In this document: positions 7,393 through 16,476 of the stretch, piece by piece
How positions within the stretch are numbered: the first letter of the stretch is position 1
Layout of the letters: each line of letters starts with the position of its first letter
Source of the DNA: an uncultured Planctomycetaceae bacterium
GTDB lineage: Bacteria > Planctomycetota > Planctomycetia > Pirellulales > Pirellulaceae
Length of the DNA stretch: 16,476 bases
Assembly: GCA_937967755.1 (NCBI GenBank)
Contig: CALBTA010000073.1
Location: forward strand, 1-16,476
Reading direction: 5' to 3'
Program-made: the position numbers and the translations under genes
The notes under the pieces: model-generated
Told to the model about the DNA's origin: nothing
What the model saw: only the letters and a program-made list of their open reading frames with translations
Databases searched by the model: none

Positions 7393-7788
7393 CTACGCCC
7401 GGTTGGCGACGCGTAGTTGCCCGCGGGCTTGCAGGACGGTGCGGTCGCGGATTTCCATTAGCTCGGGCGTGTTCGATGGCAGCGGCTGGGCGGCTTCCAG
7501 GTTCTTTTGGGCCTCGGCCGGGTCGAGATCGCCGGCGGGACCCGCCTTTCCGGTCAGCACGGAGACGACGTTGTCGTCGACCTGCACGAACCCGCCGTCG
7601 ACATAGTAATGGGTCGTGGTTCCGCCGCTGCGCAGACGCATTTCCCCGTAACCGAGCCGCCCAATCAGTGGGCTGCGGCCGGGCGCGATGCCGACTTCGC
7701 CGTCGAACAAAGTGAGCGCCACGAACTCCGCCTTGGTCTCCAAGGCGGTTTTCTCGGGAGTTACGACGATGAGGTTGAGTTCAGCCAT
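7393..7788 (-). CDS. atpC: F1Fo ATP synthase subunit epsilon
   Basis: 131 residues. The N-terminal beta-sandwich is clear (NLIVVTPEKTALETKAEFVALTLFDGEVGIAPGRSPLIGRLG, written here only to mark residues 4-46), followed by YYVDGGFVQVDDNVVSVL and a helical C-terminal part beginning LDPAEAQKNLEAA. Epsilon sits in the F1 central stalk next to gamma and can inhibit ATP hydrolysis. The gene starts 18 bases after atpD, so the two are surely co-transcribed. The TAG stop at 7393-7395 is followed by non-coding DNA and the repeat at 7289. The length is normal for the family. Confidence 0.93.
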   Translation of the reverse strand: MAELNLIVVTPEKTALETKAEFVALTLFDGEVGIAPGRSPLIGRLGYGEMRLRSGGTTTHYYVDGGFVQVDDNVVSVLTGKAGPAGDLDPAEAQKNLEAAQPLPSNTPELMEIRDRTVLQARGQLRVANRA

Positions 7789-7806
7789 GTGAAAATCTCA
7801 ATTCAC

Positions 7807-9441
<1,635 letters not shown>

Positions 9442-10353
9442 TTACGCCAATGCTTCCGTGCCGCTGATGACTTCCATGATTTCGTTGGTGATGCGAGCCT
9501 GGCGGGCGCGGTTGTACTCGCGCGAGATCGCTTTAATCATGTCGCCGGCGGCGTCGGTCGCCGCTTTCATCGCGACCATCCGGGCCACCTGCTCGCTGAC
9601 CGCCGCATCTAAAAAACACTTGAACAATTTAATCTTAAAACTGGTCGGCACGACTTCTTCCAAAATGCTTTCGGCCGAAGGGAGGAAGTCGTACATCTTC
9701 GCTGGCGCGCCGCTGCTTTGTTTGGCTGTGCCTGGCTTCTGTGGTTTCTCGTCCGCCTTGCCAACATCCAGCGAACCCAGCGGCAGCAACGTTTCGACCA
9801 CCGCTTCCTGCCGGGCGACGGTGTGGAATTGCGTGTAAACGACATCCAATCGGTCGAGTTTCCCCGTGGCGTAGCTATCGAGCAATTGGTCGGCGATGGC
9901 CTCGACCTCTTCGTAGGCGGGCTTGTCTTCGAAGTGGGTGTAGGTATCGTCAATCGGCACGCCACGAAACTTCAGCCCGTTGATGCCCCGCTTGCCGGAG
10001 ACGACGACGTCTAAATCGGGCACTTCCAACGACAACTCACGCTGTTTCGCCTGAGCCAGCCGCACAATGTTCGAGTTGTATCCGCCGCACAGCCCGCGGT
10101 TAGCCGACAGCACCAGCAGCACGCCCTTTTCGGTTTTCTCGCGGGCTTCCAACAGCGGGTGCGAAACTTCCAACCCGCTTTGGGCCAGGTCGGCGACCAA
10201 CTGCGTCATTCGCTGAGTATAGGCGGTCGCCGCGGCGGCGCGGTCCATCGCCTGTTTGAACCGCGCGGTGGCGATCAGTTCCATCGTCCGCGTAATCTTG
10301 CGGATGTTCTTGATCGACTTGCGCCGCTTATCGAGTTGACGAGGGTTGGCCAT
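9442..10353 (-). CDS. atpG: F1Fo ATP synthase subunit gamma
   Basis: 303 residues. Gamma is the rotating central stalk of F1. The N-terminal helix begins NPRQLDKRRKSIKNIRKITR and runs into TMELIATARF; SANRGLCGGYNSNI (83-96) is the conserved Rossmann-like start; the C-terminal helix holds EQVARMVAMKAATDAAGDMI and ends near EIMEVISGTEAL. Residues about 197-220 (GKADEKPQKPGTAKQSSGAP) form a polar, low-complexity insertion before the last domain, making the protein slightly longer than the usual 285-295. The ATG at 10353 matches the family start. It lies 153 bases after the DUF4870-type gene, with a palindromic repeat between, and 189 bases before atpD. Confidence 0.95.
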   Translation of the reverse strand: MANPRQLDKRRKSIKNIRKITRTMELIATARFKQAMDRAAAATAYTQRMTQLVADLAQSGLEVSHPLLEAREKTEKGVLLVLSANRGLCGGYNSNIVRLAQAKQRELSLEVPDLDVVVSGKRGINGLKFRGVPIDDTYTHFEDKPAYEEVEAIADQLLDSYATGKLDRLDVVYTQFHTVARQEAVVETLLPLGSLDVGKADEKPQKPGTAKQSSGAPAKMYDFLPSAESILEEVVPTSFKIKLFKCFLDAAVSEQVARMVAMKAATDAAGDMIKAISREYNRARQARITNEIMEVISGTEALA

Positions 10354-10382
10354 GGATTCGTACTTCGTTCGCCGCTCAAAGC

Positions 10383-10510
10383 AACAAGCTGCCAGCTTGT
10401 TTGCTAAGTCGTTCCAATTTCAATTACTTGTTTCGCAGCCCGTTGATCGCTTCGCTTCGTTAACTCACTGTCCGGCCCATCCAGTCGGCAAGCTGGCAGC
10501 TTGCGACTAC
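10383..10510. repeat. Paired AAGCTGCCAGCTT palindromes between the DUF4870 gene and atpG
   Basis: Hairpin 10383-10401 (AACAAGCT-GCC-AGCTTGTT) and hairpin 10488-10504 (GCAAGCT-GGC-AGCTTGC) are inverse copies, and CTAC at 10507-10510 closes the unit. On the minus strand the opening GTAG gives the DUF4870 gene its TAG stop. Confidence 0.83.
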
Positions 10511-10947
10511 GTGACCAACCGCATGGTGGCGGGGTAGCGATAGTACTCGCCCTTGCTGGCCTTGGTTGATGCGATGATTCCGAGCACGATTTGCCAAATC
10601 CACACGGCCGCGGGCAGCGGGATGAAACCGCCGATTCCGCAGGTGACGATGGCAAGAATCGTCCACAGAATCGACGAAACCACGTACGCGATGATCAACG
10701 TGATATGAAAATTCATCGCCTCTTTGCCTTGATCTTCGACGAAAGGCGACTCGTCTTTCTTGGTGAGGTAAATAATCAGCGGCCCGATGATCCCGGCGAT
10801 CGCACCCAGCAGATGCGCCAGCATCGCCGAATTGCATTCGTCCTTCGTCGGCATGCCGCCGGGCTTCGGTTCGGTTTGCGGGATTTGCGATTCGGTTTGG
10901 GGTGACTCGTAAGGGCTACCACCAGGGTCTTGGGAACCGTCGCTCAT
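10507..10947 (-). CDS. DUF4870-type (Tic20-like) small membrane protein within the atp operon
   Basis: 146 residues. A polar Pro/Gln/Ser-rich N-terminus (1-35) is followed by three hydrophobic spans, about 42-61, 79-104 and 108-128. MLAHLLGAIAGIIGPLIIYL, KKDESPFVEDQGKEAMNF and the ending YRYPATMRLV are the usual marks of the DUF4870 family, whose function is unknown. It sits between atpA and atpG on the same strand, with repeat clusters on both sides (10990-11207 and 10383-10510), and is not a known ATP synthase subunit. It may be a passenger carried in with the repeats, or an accessory membrane protein. The ATG at 10947 has no clear ribosome-binding site. The TAG stop at 10507-10509 comes from the repeat foot. 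Family call good; role unknown. Confidence 0.8.
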   Translation of the reverse strand: MSDGSQDPGGSPYESPQTESQIPQTEPKPGGMPTKDECNSAMLAHLLGAIAGIIGPLIIYLTKKDESPFVEDQGKEAMNFHITLIIAYVVSSILWTILAIVTCGIGGFIPLPAAVWIWQIVLGIIASTKASKGEYYRYPATMRLVT

Positions 10948-10989
10948 GATGGGCCTGCGGGGTTGTTGGGGGAACGGGGTCGGTCAGTC

Positions 10990-11207
10990 TACTCCCTCTC
11001 CCCCTGGGAGAGGGCTGGGGTGAGGGCAGTCGGAATGTCGAATATCGAACAAGGAATCATGAATGACAAAGGCAGTCTCAACTCGGAACTTCACCATTCG
11101 AAATTCCTTGTTCGACATTTGTCAATCAAAGAGTCTTCAGTTGCGTGGTGTTTCGTTATACCGCCCTCATCCGGCCTTCGGCCACCTCCAGCCCAGAGGG
11201 AGAAGGC
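10990..11207. repeat. Nested inverted repeats between atpA and the DUF4870 gene
   Basis: The outer arms are a CCCTCTCCCCCTGGGAGAGGG hairpin region near 10994-11014 followed by CTGGGGTGAGGGC, and a degraded inverse near 11163-11207 (CCCTCATCCGGCC, CCTCCAGCCCAGAGGGAGAAGG). Inside lies another pair: TCGAACAAGGAAT at 11045-11057 and its exact inverse ATTCCTTGTTCGA at 11103-11115. This looks like one element inserted into another. It occupies most of the 278-base gap, and I see no gene in it. Confidence 0.75.
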
Positions 11208-11225
11208 CCGATGTCGGGCTGCTGG

Positions 11226-12734
<1,509 letters not shown>

Positions 12735-12755
12735 GTTTTCTTTTGGTTTTCGAAA

Positions 12756-12837
12756 GTAGCAGGCACACTCCGTGTGCCGCCTGCTGACTTGTGGCTTTGC
12801 CGTGCTTAGGTTACGGCACACGGAGTGTGCCTACTAC
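12756..12837. repeat. Paired GGCACAC palindromes (GTAG...CTAC) between atpH and atpA
   Basis: GTAG at 12756-12759, hairpin 12762-12778 (GGCACAC-TCC-GTGTGCC), a 36-base spacer, hairpin 12815-12831 (GGCACAC-GGA-GTGTGCC) and CTAC at 12834-12837. It is the same family as 5070-5186. The TAG stop of atpH (12836-12834 on the minus strand) is the TAG of the element's GTAG foot. Confidence 0.9.
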
Positions 12838-13409
12838 GATTTCTGTAACTTCGCCGCTGTGTTTTTGACTGCCGTTTTCCTCATTCGGTTTAGCTTGCCG
12901 GCGATGCTGGCGTCGTAGACAGTGTCGCCGACGCGGACGACCATCCCGCCGATCAGCGCGTCGTTAATCTCTGTCTGCAAATCGATGGGCCGTTTCAAAT
13001 GGCTTTCCAGCGTTTGCTTCACCCGGTCGAGCAAATCGTCGGTCATCGCGGCCGCGGTCACCACGGTCACTTCCGCCCGACCGGCCTGGTCGTTGACCTG
13101 CTTGCGATAGCTGGCCGCGATGGCCGGCATCAAAGCAAAGCGCCCTTGCCGGGCGACCACTTTCAAAAAGCGGACCAATTCGCTGGACATCCGGCCGCCG
13201 CAAGCGTGATCGATAAGCTGCAACTTCTGCTCGCTGGCGATCCGCGGCGACGCCAGCGCCTCGGTGAACTTCGGCTGATGGCCCAGCACGTCGCGCACCA
13301 GCGATTCCAACTCGGTCAAGACAGTTGCCGTCACGCCGGCTTTTTCCGTCGTGGCAAGCAGCGCCTTGGCATAGGTCGCGGCAATCGATTCGTTTTGGGT
13401 TTCAGCCAT
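12834..13409 (-). CDS. atpH: F1Fo ATP synthase subunit delta (OSCP)
   Basis: 191 residues. Delta joins the top of F1 to the b-subunit peripheral stalk. The N-terminal helical domain begins ESIAATYAKALL; the C-terminal domain shows DALIGGMVVRVGDTVYDASI followed by AGKLNRM, the conserved end of the OSCP family. The length is a little above the usual 175-185. The ATG at 13409 fits the family start; only a weak GAG precedes it. It lies 95 bases after atpF across a palindromic repeat, and its stop is provided by the repeat at 12756-12837. Confidence 0.93.
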   Translation of the reverse strand: MAETQNESIAATYAKALLATTEKAGVTATVLTELESLVRDVLGHQPKFTEALASPRIASEQKLQLIDHACGGRMSSELVRFLKVVARQGRFALMPAIAASYRKQVNDQAGRAEVTVVTAAAMTDDLLDRVKQTLESHLKRPIDLQTEINDALIGGMVVRVGDTVYDASIAGKLNRMRKTAVKNTAAKLQKS

Positions 13410-13418
13410 TAGGTCTCA

Positions 13419-13490
13419 GGTACGACGGTCTTCCAAGGCCGTCGAAATGGAGTACGCTCGTTTTGAACGGCCTGGGAAGGCCCATCCTAC
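13419..13490. repeat. Paired palindromes between atpF and atpH
   Basis: Hairpin 13425-13442 (ACGG-C/T-CTTCCAAGGCCGT type) and hairpin 13467-13485 (ACGGCC / GGCC core around TGGGAA) are imperfect inverse copies; CTAC at 13487-13490 is the GTAG foot read on the minus strand. It fills most of the 95-base gap and would be transcribed with the operon. Confidence 0.75.
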
Positions 13491-13504
13491 GAGCGGAATC
13501 CGGT

Positions 13505-14245
13505 CTAATTCTCGCTGGGAAACTGCTTCAGCGCATCTTCAATCAGGTTGCGGTGATCGTCCGGTTTTACTTCGCGGCGGACCGCGTCGCTGGCGACCCG
13601 GAAGGCGATGTTGACGCTGTGCTGCGCGATTTCGCCGATGGCGGAATTCTTCGCCGCTTCGATTTCGCGCGTCGCCCGATCCTTCTCGGCCGCTGCCGCT
13701 TTACTGGCTTCGTCCAGGATCGACTGCTTCATCTCCTCGGCTTCTTTCTTCGCTCCGTCGAGCATCTCGCGCACCTTGCCGCCCGCCTCTTCCAACTGTT
13801 GTTGGTAATCGGCCAGCAGCTTCTCAGCCTCCTGCCGCCGGGCAGCGGCGCCTTCGATATCGTCGGCAATCCCCTGCTCACGCTTCGCCAGCCCCGCCAT
13901 GATCGGCTTCCAAGCAAACTTGGTCAGCACGATTAATAGCAGGACGAAGACGATCAGCGTAACGATCGCTAGGTCCGGGTCGATGGAAAGCGGGTGATTG
14001 CTGGCCGGGCCGCTGTGGCCTGCATGGCTGGCACCGTGGCCACCGTCACCGCCGGAACCCTCGCCATCGTGGTCATGGCCGGAACCGTCGCCGTGATCGT
14101 GGCCGTTTTCGCCATCTTCACCACCGGCGTGCGTGTGACCGGGTTCTTCGTCCGCAGCCAGCAGTGCCGACGGACGATCAGCCAGCCACGCCGTGGCACA
14201 GATGCCTAGCAGCAATGCCAGACCATAGCGCGTCAATGTCGCCAT
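13505..14245 (-). CDS. atpF: F1Fo ATP synthase subunit b with secretion-like N-terminus and His-rich segment
   Basis: 246 residues, clearly longer than the usual 155-175. Residues 1-31 look like a cleavable signal peptide (LALLLGICATAW, then SALLA-ADEE). Residues 37-84 hold ten histidines among Gly/Asp/Glu/Ser (for example GHDHGDGSGHDHDGEG). A membrane span follows (about 91-110), then KFAWKPIMAGLAKREQGI and a long charged coiled coil (about 120-210), and an end (DAVRREVKPDDHRNLIEDAL) that contacts delta. The core is a normal b subunit forming the peripheral stalk. The extra part would lie on the outer side of the membrane, where a metal- or proton-binding role is possible but unproven. The ATG at 14245 is supported by AAGGA seven bases upstream. 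No second b-type gene (b') is present. Confidence 0.93.
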   Translation of the reverse strand: MATLTRYGLALLLGICATAWLADRPSALLAADEEPGHTHAGGEDGENGHDHGDGSGHDHDGEGSGGDGGHGASHAGHSGPASNHPLSIDPDLAIVTLIVFVLLLIVLTKFAWKPIMAGLAKREQGIADDIEGAAARRQEAEKLLADYQQQLEEAGGKVREMLDGAKKEAEEMKQSILDEASKAAAAEKDRATREIEAAKNSAIGEIAQHSVNIAFRVASDAVRREVKPDDHRNLIEDALKQFPSEN

Positions 14246-14257
14246 CGTAAAATCCTT
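14246..14257 (-). promoter_or_regulatory. Ribosome-binding site of atpF
   Basis: On the minus strand AAGGA (plus 14253-14257) lies seven bases before the ATG at 14245 and supports the start that includes the signal-peptide-like N-terminus. Confidence 0.65.
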
Positions 14258-14285
14258 GTCTGGGATGTTCCCAACAAAACGAAGC

Positions 14286-14672
<387 letters not shown>

Positions 14673-15578
14673 TCAGTGTTCGTGCACCGCCATGCCGATA
14701 AACAGGGCCGACAAAAATGTGAATATGTACGCTTGCAAAAACGCGACGAAAAGCTCCAGCATGCTGATCGCCAACGCCCCCAAAATACTGGCGATCGAAA
14801 CGCCGATCATCAACGGGTGCGAGTAGGACGTGACGAACTCCAACGCTGCAATCACCGAAATGAAGGCCAGCAAGGCCCCCAGCACGACGTGCCCTGCTAA
14901 CATGTTGGCGAACAGACGGACGGCCAACACAAAGTGCTTGATGAACAGCCCCAGCACTTCGATCAGGAAGATGCCGATCTTCAGCGGGAACATGTAAACC
15001 GGCAGATCCATGTGCGGCACCTGGTTCTTCCAAAACCCCAGCACGCCCATCTCTTTCGAGCCGGAGATAATGACGGTCGCAAACGTCAACAGCGCCAACA
15101 CCACCGTGCATGCGAACGCCCCCGTTGGCGAACCAGCCCAGGGAACCATGCCGAGCAAATTGCACCCCAGCACGAAAAAGAACATCGTCCACAAGAACGG
15201 CAGGAACTTATCGGCCCCGTGGCCTATCGCCGGGCGGGCGACTTGATCGCGAATGAACAGCAGGAAAGTTTCAAACAGATTCCACAAACCGCCCTTGGGC
15301 CGTTCACCCGTGGAAACTTTCGAGGCGACCCAGGCAAAGATAGCGACGCAGCAGACGGCGACAAACACCTCGATCAGCATGAACTTGGTGATCTGCAGAT
15401 CGAAGGATTCGATCACCGCATTGGGCTCGGTTTTACCGGCCGTCGCAAATTGCGGAATCTCGACGTGCCCGTCTTTGGAAATCCCCAAGTGGTCGAAGAA
15501 CTTCGGGACGTGGAAGTACGTCGCGTCCTTCGTGTGACCGATCAGGTTTTCGGGGGATAGTGGGTTGCCGCCTGCCAT
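14673..15578 (-). CDS. atpB: F1Fo ATP synthase subunit a
   Basis: 301 residues. Subunit a forms the two proton half-channels beside the c ring. The essential arginine is in AVRLFANMLAGH (R221); the last helices read SMLELFVAFLQAYIFTFLS, and WTMFFFVLGCNLLGMVP (130-146) is a conserved helix. An N-terminal polar stretch of about 60 residues (including HVPKFFDHLGI) precedes the first membrane span (about 66-88). The ATG at 15578 lies 22 bases after the AtpI-like gene; no strong ribosome-binding site is seen. The TGA stop is at 14673-14675. Gene order and length fit the bacterial F-type a subunit. Confidence 0.96.
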   Translation of the reverse strand: MAGGNPLSPENLIGHTKDATYFHVPKFFDHLGISKDGHVEIPQFATAGKTEPNAVIESFDLQITKFMLIEVFVAVCCVAIFAWVASKVSTGERPKGGLWNLFETFLLFIRDQVARPAIGHGADKFLPFLWTMFFFVLGCNLLGMVPWAGSPTGAFACTVVLALLTFATVIISGSKEMGVLGFWKNQVPHMDLPVYMFPLKIGIFLIEVLGLFIKHFVLAVRLFANMLAGHVVLGALLAFISVIAALEFVTSYSHPLMIGVSIASILGALAISMLELFVAFLQAYIFTFLSALFIGMAVHEH

Positions 15579-15600
15579 GACGATCGGTTCCGATGTCTGC

Positions 15601-16128
15601 TTATGATTCTTGGGTGCTCGCCAGGGTTCTCGTTTCCGCCGGCTGCGTGATCAACAAAACTTCCATCAGCAGCATCACCTGATAGAAGCCGATCAGATAG
15701 AACGCAAACCCGGCATCGAGCAACGGGTGAGATTTTACGACCAACGCCAACAGCAACAACAGCGGCAAGCCCATCCGCACAAACATTCCCAGCAACATGC
15801 CGTTGAAGGCGTGAGAACCTGTAGCGGAACTCGCCAGAGTTCCGGAATCAATGGAATTCTCTGAGGCGATGTTTTGGCTGGCGGAATTTTTGGAAATTCC
15901 GCTACGCCGCCGCGACCACTCGGCAATGGCCAGACCCTTTAGCCCGGCCACCAGGCAAATTCCCCAAGCGGCCAATGCGGCAATCGCAGCAGGGTTGCCG
16001 CCGAGTGAAAAGGCAATCCCCAGCGCGATACCCAAGGCGATCAACAGCGCGCCGCATAGAACCGCGGCCTTGGCGAGGATGCCAAGACGCCCGAGGCGCT
16101 GGTGCCAGGCGAATAAGCTAGGCGTCAC
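15601..16128 (-). CDS. AtpI-like membrane protein upstream of atpB
   Basis: 175 residues with four hydrophobic spans, about 21-41, 45-68, 112-131 and 138-160. Its place just upstream of atpB and its four-span shape match the ATP synthase I chain (AtpI), which helps assemble the c ring; sequence likeness is limited, so I leave the symbol blank. The GTG start at 16128 overlaps the end of the AtpZ-like gene by 11 bases, implying coupled translation. Residues about 75-103 (RSGISKNSASQNIASENSID and on), the loop between spans 2 and 3, are read straight through a palindromic repeat (15821-15905). The reading frame survives, so the insertion seems tolerated as a polar loop. The TAA stop is at 15601-15603. 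Confidence 0.72.
   Translation of the reverse strand: MTPSLFAWHQRLGRLGILAKAAVLCGALLIALGIALGIAFSLGGNPAAIAALAAWGICLVAGLKGLAIAEWSRRRSGISKNSASQNIASENSIDSGTLASSATGSHAFNGMLLGMFVRMGLPLLLLLALVVKSHPLLDAGFAFYLIGFYQVMLLMEVLLITQPAETRTLASTQES
15821..15905. repeat. GTAG...CTAC paired palindromes inside the AtpI-like reading frame
   Basis: An 85-base unit begins GTAGCGGAACTC with arm GCGGAACTC-GCCA-GAGTTCCGG, has a middle with GGAATTC, and ends with the arm GCGGAATTTTTGGAAATTCCGC followed by TAC, so CTAC closes at 15902-15905. It has the same architecture as the intergenic units but lies within a gene and stays open in the coding frame. Confidence 0.8.
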
Positions 16129-16405
16129 GGGTCGGCCCGTTGGTGTTGGTGGGCGACGATTTCGATTTCCCGGAAGTATTTGTGTTCCCCGCGGGAGCCG
16201 TCATCTTGATTAAGTGCCAAATCCCCAGGATCAAACCTAGGCTGAATCCAACCAAGGTGAATGCGGGCAACGAACCCAGCCGGCCATCCAGCCAGTAACC
16301 TCCCAAGCCCGGCAGCACCATTTCCAAACTGACGGTGGTGATTCGCGACGCCCAGGCGTAAGCCTTGGTGATGGACGAGCGCTCGTCAGATTCTGGAAAC
16401 GTCAC
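16118..16405 (-). CDS. atpZ: AtpZ/AtpI-family small membrane protein, first gene of the atp operon
   Basis: 95 residues from a GTG at 16405. Two hydrophobic spans (about 23-38 and 46-66) surround GGYWLDGRLGS, and the order LEMVLPGLGGYWLD then FSLGLILGIWHLIKM is typical of the short AtpZ/AtpI family found at the head of F-type ATPase operons, proposed to aid ion (Mg/Ca) supply or assembly. The last 25 residues are Ser/Thr/Asn/Lys-rich and soluble. No clear ribosome-binding site precedes the GTG. It overlaps the next gene by 11 bases. The operon promoter should lie in or beyond the remaining 70 bases of the window; I cannot identify it with confidence. Confidence 0.75.
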   Translation of the reverse strand: MTFPESDERSSITKAYAWASRITTVSLEMVLPGLGGYWLDGRLGSLPAFTLVGFSLGLILGIWHLIKMTAPAGNTNTSGKSKSSPTNTNGPTRDA

Positions 16406-16476
16406 GGCGAAGCGGCAATCTGCACGTTGAAGATCGACGCAACCCTTTTGCTGGCAGTGGGTTAGGGGAATCTTTC

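Noticed and set aside
12735..12821. 29-residue N-terminal extension of AtpA
   Set aside because: The extension is translated palindromic repeat; homologues start at the [13 protein letters not shown] helix.

Overview
The window looks like chromosomal DNA of a GC-rich planctomycete, most likely of the Pirellula/Rhodopirellula kind. This rests on the style of the proteins (NHLRC2-like NHL protein, large YfhO-type membrane protein, paired SPFH proteins, ATP synthase subunits with secretion-like N-termini), the scarcity of Shine-Dalgarno sites, and the many short palindromic repeats between genes. No 16S rRNA or other lineage marker is present, so the taxonomy is inference.

Layout. Positions 2-325 (+) are the last part of an NHL-repeat protein, apparently cut short. 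Positions 353-2932 (-) encode a large YfhO/GT-C-like membrane protein converging on it. A 449-base divergent gap full of palindromes leads to two tandem SPFH/Band-7 membrane proteins on the plus strand (3382-5073 and 5203-6777). The first is split by an in-frame TAA at 4348-4350. From 16405 down to 7393 the minus strand carries a full F-type ATP synthase operon in the order AtpZ-like, AtpI-like, atpB (a), atpE (c), atpF (b), atpH (delta), atpA (alpha), a DUF4870-type membrane protein, atpG (gamma), atpD (beta), atpC (epsilon). A probable 74-residue unknown protein follows at 7156-6932 and converges on the second SPFH gene.

Function. The ATP synthase genes encode all eight bacterial F1Fo subunits plus two assembly-type membrane proteins (AtpZ, AtpI). 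The catalytic motifs are intact: Walker A in alpha and beta, the alpha arginine finger, the subunit a arginine and the subunit c glutamate. The c subunit lacks the sodium-binding glutamine, so a proton-driven enzyme is expected. Subunit b has an exported histidine-rich segment that is not part of the usual subunit.

The most striking structural feature is a set of about a dozen paired palindromes. Many have the form GTAG-hairpin-spacer-hairpin-CTAC, like REP doublets (REPINs), with at least six unrelated hairpin cores. They sit between nearly all F1 genes, inside the AtpI-like reading frame, and at several gene ends where the TAG of the GTAG foot is itself the stop codon. The SPFH pair is the other item of interest: each protein has a membrane anchor, three repeated beta-type modules, an SPFH-like core and a long coiled coil, an order reminiscent of the eukaryotic major vault protein.
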